64,000 bases of DNA from DASQPR01 sp963836775 (lineage in GTDB: Bacteria; Actinomycetota; Actinomycetes; Mycobacteriales; Micromonosporaceae), in contig CAWIKR010000003.1 in the NCBI GenBank assembly GCA_963836775.1, forward strand, positions 1,860,001-1,924,000, read 5' to 3'. This document shows, piece by piece, positions 22,556 to 30,932 of the stretch (position 1 is its first letter; every line of letters begins with the position of its first letter). Position numbers and translations under genes: made by a program. Below the pieces are notes generated by a model, which was given only the letters and a program-made list of their open reading frames with translations, made no database searches and was not told the DNA's origin.

Positions 22556-24307
22556 TCAGCGATGTATGCCCGGCTCTGGCGTCCACGACGCGTGCGAGAG
22601 CCAGCGCAGCAGAGTCCCGAGCTCGGGCGTACGCCCGGTGAGATGGCGGGCTCGCTCGAAGACAGCCCGCACCAGTTCGGGTCGGAGCCGTAATGCGATT
22701 CCGTCGGCCCGCCCGTCCAGGCAGGCGCAGGTGGCGATGCCGGCCCAGTCGTCGACCGCGCTGCGACCACTCGCGATCAGCGCGGCAAATCCGGCGGCCG
22801 CGGCGGTCGGCTCGCCGCGCAGCAGCTGCCCGTCCGGTCCGGACGGCCAGTTCGCGACCCGGCGCAGCAGGCGCCGAGCCAGGTGTGGCCGGCGTGCGAG
22901 GGAGTTCCGGTCGGGCCCCGCCGTCGCGATCCCGGGCGTGGGCAGCGGTGGCGGCTCGGCGCCGGTCAGCCACGCGTCAGTAAGCCGGTGAACCGAAGCA
23001 CTCGGCAATTCCCGGCCCAATCGCCATCGCTGCCGGTGATCGACGGCGATCACCAGACTGAGATTCAGCGGCAATTCAGCGACCGGATCGACGGTCCACC
23101 GGTCCAGTTGCGCGTCGACCTCGCCGGCGAAGAATCGGCCGACGTGAGTCAGCCGGCCGGAGTGGATGAGTTCGTCGAGTGCTGCGCGGATTTGAAGACG
23201 GAGCAGCGAATACTCGTACGCGGCGTCGGTCCGCCCGGTCGCGGCGTGTTCGGTACGCCAGAACTCGGCGACGGCGGTGAAGGCGAACACGGCATGCAAG
23301 ATGCCGACTGCGGGCCGGGGATCCGGTCGCCAGGGGGAGTAGTGAACGGCCGGGTCGTCATCGGTGTGGATGAATGACGCGACTTCCTGAATCAGGTTGA
23401 GCTCGTTGTGCCGCGCCTCATGAATCAACGTGGCGGCGAGGAATCGGTGGTCGCGGGGGAGCGATAGCGCCACGTGCCCGGGCAGATCGGCGGCCGACCG
23501 GCTGACGACCACCCCTCGATCCGCGAGCTGCGGCGTGATCGATCGCCAGGTCCCGGCCAGGGCATCCCGGTGACCCGGGTGCCGATTGGTGAGCAGCCGC
23601 CAAGCCGCCTCGGTCCGGCGGCGCCAGCGCTGGAATTCCGGATCTGAGAGTCGCCGGGCTCGCGCTGCCGTCGGCAGAACCCGCGGATCCAAGTCGTCGA
23701 ACTCCACGTCGAATTCGACGGTCTCGAGGACGAGCCGGCGGGCAGAGACCAGCGGCGCCGGATGGCGACTGAAGTCGACCATGATTGGCCCTCGGCCGAA
23801 GTCCACTGAAAGCCGGCCGGCGGAGACGATCGCGGCACCGAGCCCATCGATGCCGTCCGGGATGGCCACGGCGCCGATCGACGGCAGCAGGAGCATCCCG
23901 TGAGAGGCGGCAACCGTCACCGACACGTCGGCTCCGGCGGCGACCGCGGCCGCCGCAACGAGACCACCAATGTAGGCGAACTCAACATCGAGCCCGCGCT
24001 GATCCCGAGCCCGGATTCCTTGGATGCACCGATTTGCCCAGGCGTATGTCGCCGGGCGTCGCAATAGCCGGTCAACGAGTTCCGGCGCGTTCTGCTCCAA
24101 CCGGCCGAGTTCCTCGAAGCTCCGGCGAAGACCGGCACGGTGGGCAGCAGACGGTGCCTCGTCCGGGGCCGACGACAGGATCCACGCCAAGCGGTTCATC
24201 ACACTGGTTCGATGCACCCGTCGGATCAGATCGATCGAGGCTGGGTCGGCCGGTCCACGGGCCAATGATCGAATCTCCTCATCGGCCAGGTGCAGCCCGG
24301 TCGTCAT
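22556..24307 (-). CDS. HExxH motif protein of FxSxx-COOH systems (putative peptide beta-hydroxylase)
   Basis: A 583-residue protein with an intact HExxH metal motif, LIHEARHNELN, at about residues 291-301. Its layout and position match the HEXXH-motif proteins that accompany FxsB radical SAM maturases, which are annotated as alpha-ketoglutarate HExxH-type peptide beta-hydroxylases. The ATG at 24307 overlaps the fxsB stop (ATGA), so the two enzymes are coupled; in some species they occur as one fused protein. It probably hydroxylates the FxsA peptide. Function is inferred from family and context. The longer open frame to 24469 overlaps fxsB and is rejected. Confidence 0.82.
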   Translation of the reverse strand: MTTGLHLADEEIRSLARGPADPASIDLIRRVHRTSVMNRLAWILSSAPDEAPSAAHRAGLRRSFEELGRLEQNAPELVDRLLRRPATYAWANRCIQGIRARDQRGLDVEFAYIGGLVAAAAVAAGADVSVTVAASHGMLLLPSIGAVAIPDGIDGLGAAIVSAGRLSVDFGRGPIMVDFSRHPAPLVSARRLVLETVEFDVEFDDLDPRVLPTAARARRLSDPEFQRWRRRTEAAWRLLTNRHPGHRDALAGTWRSITPQLADRGVVVSRSAADLPGHVALSLPRDHRFLAATLIHEARHNELNLIQEVASFIHTDDDPAVHYSPWRPDPRPAVGILHAVFAFTAVAEFWRTEHAATGRTDAAYEYSLLRLQIRAALDELIHSGRLTHVGRFFAGEVDAQLDRWTVDPVAELPLNLSLVIAVDHRQRWRLGRELPSASVHRLTDAWLTGAEPPPLPTPGIATAGPDRNSLARRPHLARRLLRRVANWPSGPDGQLLRGEPTAAAAGFAALIASGRSAVDDWAGIATCACLDGRADGIALRLRPELVRAVFERARHLTGRTPELGTLLRWLSHASWTPEPGIHR

Positions 24308-25494
24308 GCGGCAGCCGCCCGGAGCCCGGCCAGCCGGCGGCGCACGTGGCCGATCAGGTGGAGAAGGTCGCCGCAGTAGACGCTCCGATTCTGGAAGCCG
24401 TGTCCCGGTCGGTAGCGATGGACGTAGTTGCCACCGCCACAGACGGTCAACTCCCGGCACGATCGGCAAGCGTCGGCGAGAGCCGTAGCTCCACCCTGGC
24501 GGGTGATCATCGCCGGGTGCCGCAACAATTCATCGAACGAATGCGTCGCGACGTTCATGCCAGTGTCAGCGGCACCGTCGTAGGCGGCTTTGAGCACGTC
24601 TGTTGCCTGCAATCCACCGTCCGTGTCGATTACCGCATACTGCGACGGGGCGAGACCGACGTGCGGCGATGCGACCTGCATGCCCAGGACCAGACCGAGG
24701 ACGTCGCGGAACAGCCGGACGTGGAGGCGGACTGGTCTCTGGTCGAACCAGATGTCGAACGCCGCTGCAAGCCATGCTCCGTGGCCTGGTATCGGCGGCT
24801 TATCCCATGTCGCATGCGGCAGCAGCAGGTCGACGTCGGGTGCGTCGAGCTCGCTGAGCATCGCCAACGTCTCAGCCGGGCTGGAGTCCAGATGCACGAC
24901 GCTGAGAACGCCGGCGTAGAGGTCGCTCGTCTCCGGACGCCGAAGCATCTGGATCGCTCGGAGGGCGGCCGCATAGGTGTCAGAACCGGCCCGAGTTGGC
25001 CGCCGCCGCTGCGCTGCCGGTGAGCCGTCGATGCTGACCCCCACCAGGATGCGGTGCTTTCGGAACACCCGCATGAAGTCCTCGGTCACCAGCACGCCGT
25101 TGGTTTGCAGCCGGATGTCGAGCATGACGCCGGACGGCATGGCGCGACGCAACGTGTCCGCGATGATCGCCACGCCGTCCGGTCCACATAGCAGCGGCTC
25201 GCCGCCGTGCAGAACCACGCCCACTCGGTCGAGGCCATGGTGCGCGGCGTGTTCGGCAATCCGTGTGGCGGCCGCGGAAACTATATGAGACGGAATGATC
25301 GCGGGCTGACGTCGCCATGACTCATCGCCCATTGCGTAGACGTAGCAGTAGCTGCACCGCAAATTGCAGCGGCTGGACACTTTGAGGACGAATTCGCGAA
25401 TCGGTGCTGTTGACACGTCGTCATGGGGATGGCCGAGTTCCGTGCCGTTGGCGGTTGGCCGCAACGGCGAGACCGAATTCATCTGCGGGAGCAC
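24304..25494 (-). CDS. fxsB: FxsB-type radical SAM/SPASM peptide maturase
   Basis: A 396-residue radical SAM enzyme. The cluster-binding CxxxCxxC is at Cys43, Cys47 and Cys50 (CNLRCSYCYVY). It is followed by VVLHGGEPLL, the SAM-binding GGEP motif, and the LQTNG motif. The C-terminal SPASM-like segment has CRSC, VCGGG and VYCGD cysteines for an auxiliary cluster. FxsB enzymes form three-residue cyclophanes in precursor peptides of the FxSxx type. The GTG at 25494 lies six bases after the fxsA stop; the ATG at 25482 is an alternative. It is the second gene of a leftward operon fxsA-fxsB-HExxH. Confidence 0.88.
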   Translation of the reverse strand: MLPQMNSVSPLRPTANGTELGHPHDDVSTAPIREFVLKVSSRCNLRCSYCYVYAMGDESWRRQPAIIPSHIVSAAATRIAEHAAHHGLDRVGVVLHGGEPLLCGPDGVAIIADTLRRAMPSGVMLDIRLQTNGVLVTEDFMRVFRKHRILVGVSIDGSPAAQRRRPTRAGSDTYAAALRAIQMLRRPETSDLYAGVLSVVHLDSSPAETLAMLSELDAPDVDLLLPHATWDKPPIPGHGAWLAAAFDIWFDQRPVRLHVRLFRDVLGLVLGMQVASPHVGLAPSQYAVIDTDGGLQATDVLKAAYDGAADTGMNVATHSFDELLRHPAMITRQGGATALADACRSCRELTVCGGGNYVHRYRPGHGFQNRSVYCGDLLHLIGHVRRRLAGLRAAAA

Positions 25495-25500
25495 GACGGC

Positions 25501-25701
25501 TCAGATCGCCGACTCGAACGACGTCGGCCGCGAACCGGTCGATGGCGGCTCGCCGCCGCCCCGAACCAAGGGCGTTCCGGCCCGGTCCAACCGGAGCAAG
25601 TCCGCTATCAAAACCGTGGAGCGATCCACGAGCAATGAGACTGCCGGATCGGCCTCTGTGGTGGAGTCCGAATCGTCCGTCGCAGTCGTGGTGGAGGCCA
25701 T
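25501..25701 (-). CDS. fxsA: FxSxx-COOH precursor peptide (FxsA-like)
   Basis: A 66-residue peptide, short enough to be missed, ending SRPTSFESAI and thus matching the C-terminal F-x-S-x-x rule exactly (Phe-Glu-Ser-Ala-Ile-COOH). The middle part, SLLVDRSTVLIADLLRLD, resembles the leader helix of the FxsA family. The ATG at 25701 has GGAG eight bases upstream; the ATG at 25719 (72 residues) is possible, and the open frame runs to 25884. The maturase gene begins six bases after the stop. The likely modification is an aromatic-ring cross-link between Phe and Ser of the FES core, perhaps with hydroxylation. Confidence 0.82.
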   Translation of the reverse strand: MASTTTATDDSDSTTEADPAVSLLVDRSTVLIADLLRLDRAGTPLVRGGGEPPSTGSRPTSFESAI

Positions 25702-26213
25702 CACTTCGACTCCGGCCATCGGCGCCGCCTTTCGCCCGAGCGGATGGTGAGCCAACGAGGTTGTCGGCCAGGACGTCACTGTCGACCGCGGCGTTGCGAG
25801 GTGCCTACCAACGCTTCCCACCGACGATACGTCGAGCGCCATCACTTTCCCAGAGACTTTCGGTAAGGCATCGCCTTCCGGCATCGCCAGTTACCTGCCC
25901 GATAGAGTGCGGCGGATTTGGCCCTTTGGCTGCATCGACATCGTCCAATTGCCCAGACTAATCTGCGAAATAGGATGAATGTTTGTCGGATCGGACCGCT
26001 GACGTTCCCTCCGGCACCACGGTTGACGAGCAATGATGAGGCATGGCCGCGGCCGCTTCCGAGAAAGATCTCGGGTCCGGACGTGGCGTTGCTGATGTGC
26101 GCGGATGACCGTCATCGATAAGGTGTTGTTTTCCGTCGAGGCACGACTGCGGTGTGGCGGTCCGGTGTCCCTCGGCGGTTTGCGATTCGGCATTGGCGAA
26201 GGAGCCAGGGTAG
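25702..26213. promoter_or_regulatory. divergent control region between the fxsA operon and the NB-ARC operon
   Basis: About 500 bases without a convincing gene, visibly richer in A and T than its surroundings (for example 25940-26000). A possible rightward promoter is TTGCCC at 25949-25954 and TAGGAT at 25971-25976 with a 16-base spacer. It would leave a leader of about 230 bases before the NB-ARC gene. The 5' part overlaps an in-frame extension of fxsA. No clear operator repeat is seen. Confidence 0.35.
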
Positions 26214-29200
26214 ATGAGTGAGCCGGCGGTGGAGCGACGCGCAGAGTCCGGCCACCGTCCGCTGACCGCGGCCCAGAAGAGCCAGTTCGTTGAGGCGTTG
26301 ACGGCCGCCGCCGCGTGGGCTGACGGCTCGCTCCGCAGCGAATTCCTCGCCGAAGTCCGTGACGCCTACCAGCACTCGATCGCACTGCCTGATGACGACG
26401 CCAACGTCCGGCCGCTGACGGTTTTCAATCAGTGCTTGCGCGCCGATGGTCTGGCCGAGTTGGTGTCGGTGCTCGATCTGATCGATTCCGGCCGCGCCGA
26501 TCCGGCGGTCGACCGGTTCCGTCGGCTCCGATCAGATCTGCTCACGCCGGAGGAGCGGGTCCTACGGCCGGTCGAGCGGACATCGATCCTGGGCATCATC
26601 ACCCGGCTCGCACCAGATGACGTACGCCGGATGGCCGGTGTCGTCACCGCGTCGCAGGCACCCGACATCGACCACGCCGGCCTGCTCGGCTATCTCGAGA
26701 ACGTCGCCGATGATCGAGATATCTGGCCAGTCCTAGAGTTTCTGGAACGCTTGATCCCACTCCTGAGCAGCGGTGACGCCGAACGTTCGCTGGCTTCCAT
26801 CAGCGATCAAATTGGCGACCGCGTTGGCCAGCGGCGGCAGTTGACGGAATTCCGTCGCAGCATCGGCAATCCCACGCCGGACAACGATCCGGCCCATATT
26901 GACGCAGGAAGTACGCCCGACGGCAGCGCCGACGGCGATCCAGGAGACGATATGCAGAAGACCGAGCGCCGTGGTGCCGGAGTTTCGGCGACCAGGCCGG
27001 CCGTCTGGGGCGGCGTGCCGCAGCGGATTCCCAGCTTCATCGGACGGCGAGAGCTTCTCAGCCGGCTTCGGGGTTACCTCGGACCGGGTCAGGCCTCGGT
27101 GGCGCTGCTCGGCCAGGGTGGCGTGGGAAAAACCCAAATCGCGACCGAGTTCGCCCACCAGCCCGGTGCTTCCGAGTCTGGCACCGAGTCCAGCTACGAC
27201 CTGGTCTGGTGGATCGAGTCGGACACCGAGAACGCGGTGCGGCGGTCGTTCGACTCATTGGCTCGCCGGATCGGCGAAGCTCATAGCCTGGACCGGCAGA
27301 ACGTTGTCGACGTGGTGCTCGACGTGCTTCGTCGAGACGAGCGATACAAGCGCTGGTTGCTCATCTACGACAACGCCGACGATCCTGACATGCTTCGCTC
27401 GTACCTGCCGGTCGGTGTCGGGCATGTGCTGATTACTACGCGCAACCGGCTCTGGCAAAATCAGGTCGACTCGATAGACGTCGATGTGTTCGATTCCGAG
27501 GACAGCACTGCGCTGCTCCAGCACCGTTGGTCTGGCATCTCCGATACGGAAGCGGGCGAACTGGCCGACGATCTTGGTCATCTGCCACTGGCATTGAATC
27601 AGGCGGCGGCGTATCACGAAGAGTCGGGCATCCCGCTGGACTCGTATCGGAGGTTGCTCGCGACCCAGCCGACCCGGCTGCTCAATGCAGGACGCGCGGC
27701 CGGCTATCCAGACTCTGTCGCGAAGACGGTTCAGGCGAGCGTCGACCGGCTCGGCGACACCTCACCAGGAGCTCTGCAGCTTTTCACGCTGTGCGCGTTC
27801 CTGTCATCCCAACCGATCGCGGTCGCCATGTTGACGCGAGGGCGTCTCGCAAAGCTGCCCGCGGAGCTGGCGCCGTTGGCTACGGTGATCAAGGACGATG
27901 TCGACCTCCGAGCAGCGGTCCGCGAGATTGTCCGGCTCGGCCTCGCCGGTCTGGACACGAAACGTGACTTCATCACGATCCACACCCTGGTGCGTACGCT
28001 GATCATGGACGGTCTGCAGGCCGACCAACAGGCGATGTTCCGACGGGCGGCCCATGAAGTGCTGGCGCTCGCGAACCCAGGTGAGCCGGATCGTCCGGCG
28101 AACTGGCCGCAGTTCAAGCAGATCGCGCCGCACATCGAGCCGTCCGGCATCATCAACGCCGAGTCCGACCAGGCCCGGTGGGTGGTGATCGATCTGGTTC
28201 GCTATCACTACAACGACGGCGACTACCCGCAAAGCCGGGAACTGGCCGAGCACGCCCGCGCGGTCTGGTCTGAGCGCGCGGACATGGGCCCGATGAGCCT
28301 TATGACACTGCTGATCGGCCGGCATCTAGGCAATGCGCTCCGCGCACTGGGCGAATACGGCCAGGCTAAGGAGCTGGACGATGAGACCCTCGCGGCGCTC
28401 GAGGAGACGCTCGGACCCACGCATGAGCACACCCTCGCCGTAGCGATGGGTGTCGGTGCCGACTTCCGGTTGATCGGTAACTTCGACGGGGCGCTGGCGC
28501 ACGATCAGGCGGTTTACCAGCAACTGGCGCAGGCCAGCCCGAGCGAAATGACAACACTCCGGGCCAAGAACAATCTGGCGATCGATCATCGGCTTCTGGG
28601 CAACTACACCGAGGCTCTCCGGCTCGATGAAGAGAATCTGGCTACCCGCACTGCGGAGTATGGAGTCGAGAACGCTCGGACTCTGTTCAGCAAACTCGCC
28701 ATCGCCCGGGATCTCTATGGTCTGGGCCGGTATCGCGACGGTCTGACGATGCAACGGCTGGCGCTGAGCGAGTACGACCGCTACCAGGTCGGTAGCCTGG
28801 ACGACCGGCATCTTGCGCAGATGAACCTCGCGATCCTGCTCCGCAAGGCGGGACGGACTACCGAAGCCGTCGAACAGGCACGCCGGAATTACGAAGAGAT
28901 CACCAAGCGAAACGGGCCGGATCACGAACGCAGTCTTGCGTCCGCGATGGCATTGGTGGACACGCTCCGGTTCGTTGCCACCAACCCGGTCGGCCGACAG
29001 CTGGCGGTGGCGTCCGGTGCGCTGACCGAAGCGGCCGAGCTGTCGGAACAGACGCTTGGACAGTACCGTCTCAAGTTCAACGCGACTCACCCGTTCACGC
29101 TGGCATGTGCGGTCAACCATGCGATCGTCCTGCGTGCCGTGGGCAATCACGCTGACGCGACCTCACTCGACGAGCTGACGATCGCGTCGCTCCAGGCGGT

Positions 29201-29528
29201 GCTCGGGCCTACTCATCCCTACACCCTGTGCTGCGTCAGCAACATGTCGAACAACAGGTGGGCGGCCGGTGACATCGACGCGGCCGCCACCCGCGCCACG
29301 TTGGAGGCGTCCCAGAAGCGCCGACGCCCAGGTCACCTCAACACCATCGGGCTGATGTACAACCTCGCTCTCGATGTGGAGACCACTGGCGACTCGGCGG
29401 AGGCGAAGCGGCTTCGAGTCGAGGCCCTCGGGCTGATCGCCAAGGAGCTGGGTCCCGATCACCCGGAGACGGTGAGCCTCCAGGCCGGCAACCGGTACGA
29501 AGCAGATGTCGAACCACCGCTGACCTGA
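26214..29528 (+). CDS. FxsT-type NB-ARC/TPR STAND protein with effector-associated-like N-terminus
   Basis: 1104 residues. Residues 1-110 form a helical region (LTVFNQCLRADGLAELVSVL...GRADPAVDRF) that resembles the effector-associated domain 2 pattern; this match is tentative. The NB-ARC ATPase follows: Walker A GQGGVGKTQIATEF at about residues 300-313 and Walker B RWLLIYDNAD near 380. From about residue 640 to the end are tetratricopeptide repeats with the LGPTHPYTL signature of the TPR_10/12 type. NB-ARC/TPR proteins (FxsT) accompany FxsA/FxsB loci. It likely senses a signal through the TPRs and oligomerises. The ATG follows AAGGAG. It is the first gene of a four-gene operon. Confidence 0.85.
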   Translation: MSEPAVERRAESGHRPLTAAQKSQFVEALTAAAAWADGSLRSEFLAEVRDAYQHSIALPDDDANVRPLTVFNQCLRADGLAELVSVLDLIDSGRADPAVDRFRRLRSDLLTPEERVLRPVERTSILGIITRLAPDDVRRMAGVVTASQAPDIDHAGLLGYLENVADDRDIWPVLEFLERLIPLLSSGDAERSLASISDQIGDRVGQRRQLTEFRRSIGNPTPDNDPAHIDAGSTPDGSADGDPGDDMQKTERRGAGVSATRPAVWGGVPQRIPSFIGRRELLSRLRGYLGPGQASVALLGQGGVGKTQIATEFAHQPGASESGTESSYDLVWWIESDTENAVRRSFDSLARRIGEAHSLDRQNVVDVVLDVLRRDERYKRWLLIYDNADDPDMLRSYLPVGVGHVLITTRNRLWQNQVDSIDVDVFDSEDSTALLQHRWSGISDTEAGELADDLGHLPLALNQAAAYHEESGIPLDSYRRLLATQPTRLLNAGRAAGYPDSVAKTVQASVDRLGDTSPGALQLFTLCAFLSSQPIAVAMLTRGRLAKLPAELAPLATVIKDDVDLRAAVREIVRLGLAGLDTKRDFITIHTLVRTLIMDGLQADQQAMFRRAAHEVLALANPGEPDRPANWPQFKQIAPHIEPSGIINAESDQARWVVIDLVRYHYNDGDYPQSRELAEHARAVWSERADMGPMSLMTLLIGRHLGNALRALGEYGQAKELDDETLAALEETLGPTHEHTLAVAMGVGADFRLIGNFDGALAHDQAVYQQLAQASPSEMTTLRAKNNLAIDHRLLGNYTEALRLDEENLATRTAEYGVENARTLFSKLAIARDLYGLGRYRDGLTMQRLALSEYDRYQVGSLDDRHLAQMNLAILLRKAGRTTEAVEQARRNYEEITKRNGPDHERSLASAMALVDTLRFVATNPVGRQLAVASGALTEAAELSEQTLGQYRLKFNATHPFTLACAVNHAIVLRAVGNHADATSLDELTIASLQAVLGPTHPYTLCCVSNMSNNRWAAGDIDAAATRATLEASQKRRRPGHLNTIGLMYNLALDVETTGDSAEAKRLRVEALGLIAKELGPDHPETVSLQAGNRYEADVEPPLT

Positions 29529-29566
29529 GACGACGCCCAGCCCGCCTCGGCCCCCGGAGGATCGGA

Positions 29567-30931
29567 TTGTCCACTATCAGAGCTGCGACGCGGCGCTTCC
29601 ACGATGCGGTCGTCGTGGTGCCCGGCATCATGGGCAGCGAGCTGTGCGACCATGCCGGCCGCGTGCTGTGGGGCCTATCCGACCTGCGGTGGTACGCGAG
29701 CGCGTGGACCACCGGAGCGGCACTGCGGGATCTGGCGGTCACTGACGACGAGCGATCTGGGAAGGTCGGCCGGGTGGTCGCGACCCAGTTGGTGAAAACC
29801 CCGATCGGCGTACCGCTTTTGCACGGTGTCGAGCCGTACCGTCCGCTCACCAACGAGCTGCGTCGGTTCGCGGCAGCGCCGGAGGCGGTGTTCGAATTCG
29901 CGTACGACTGGCGGCTCGCGGTAGATCACAATGCACGGGCACTGGAAGCATTTGCGACTGACGCTCTGCGGCGCTGGCGAGCCCATGCGTACTGGCATGG
30001 CAAGGACTCGCGAAGTGCGCGGGTGATTCTGGTGGCGCACTCGATGGGTGGCCTGATCGCGCGCTACTACGTGAGTGTGCTTGGCGGCTCGGAGATCGTT
30101 CGCCAGACCTTCACGCTCGGCACCCCGGTGTACGGCGCGGTGAAGGCCGCGTACATGATCTCCACCGGCGCCGAGGCGAAACTGCCGGCGCGGCGGCTCC
30201 GAGACGTCACTCGCACCATGCCGGGTGTCTACGACCTGCTGCCGCGGTATCGGTGCGTCCGCGACGGCGTCGACTATCGCAAGCTGACCGCCGATGACGT
30301 CGTGGCCGTCGGTGGCGATCGGCAGCTGGCCGACGAGGCAGCGGAACGCAGCGCACGAATACTCGCGGCCTCGGGTGATGACGTCCACGCCATTGTCGGC
30401 GTGAACCAGAAGACCATGCAGAGCATGGTGATCAAGAACGACGTGGCGATGGTGGAATACCAGGTGCCATCCGAGCACGGGGGCGTCGAGGACGCCCGCG
30501 GTGACGGCACCGTCTATCGGGACGCGACGCGGCACGGAGCCGGCCCGGTCCAGTTTCTTTCGCAGACGCACACCGGCCTGCCCGGCTCGGATGCCAAGGC
30601 GCACATCGTCGGCGTGCTGACCGACGTCAACGGACCGCCACTCGGCGGCGCCGAGATCGGCGTCGACATTCCCGACATAGTCGAGGCCGGATCCGCCTTT
30701 GCGGTGCGGGTCCTGACCACCGACGACCCGAACGCGGTGACCATCTCGATCGAGGACGTCACCAACGGGATCCTGCTCCCGGACGTCGCCGTGCGCCGGA
30801 ACGAAGAGGGCGGCCTGATCGGCGAGTGCGCGCTCGCAAGGCCGGGGCTCTACCGGGTTGCGGTCAAGGGCGAAGGTGCCGGCGCGGTCACCGAGCTGGT
30901 TCTCGCCGACGATCCCGCGGCGTGGGGCTGA
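29567..30931 (+). CDS. LCAT/PGAP1-like alpha/beta-hydrolase (putative lipase) with C-terminal beta domain
   Basis: 454 residues with no signal peptide. The oxyanion region VVVVPGIMGSEL opens the fold. The nucleophile elbow AHSMGGLIARYY is at about residue 157 and a GDGTVYRD block near 312 is typical of lecithin:cholesterol acyltransferase-like lipases. The last 100 residues form an Ig-like beta domain (VRVLTTDDPNAVTISIEDV). The start is a TTG preceded by GGAGG at six bases. It lies 38 bases after the NB-ARC gene and one base before the caspase gene. A cytosolic lipase within a STAND/caspase operon suggests a membrane-attacking effector; this is inference. Confidence 0.8.
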   Translation: MSTIRAATRRFHDAVVVVPGIMGSELCDHAGRVLWGLSDLRWYASAWTTGAALRDLAVTDDERSGKVGRVVATQLVKTPIGVPLLHGVEPYRPLTNELRRFAAAPEAVFEFAYDWRLAVDHNARALEAFATDALRRWRAHAYWHGKDSRSARVILVAHSMGGLIARYYVSVLGGSEIVRQTFTLGTPVYGAVKAAYMISTGAEAKLPARRLRDVTRTMPGVYDLLPRYRCVRDGVDYRKLTADDVVAVGGDRQLADEAAERSARILAASGDDVHAIVGVNQKTMQSMVIKNDVAMVEYQVPSEHGGVEDARGDGTVYRDATRHGAGPVQFLSQTHTGLPGSDAKAHIVGVLTDVNGPPLGGAEIGVDIPDIVEAGSAFAVRVLTTDDPNAVTISIEDVTNGILLPDVAVRRNEEGGLIGECALARPGLYRVAVKGEGAGAVTELVLADDPAAWG

Positions 30932-30932
30932 C

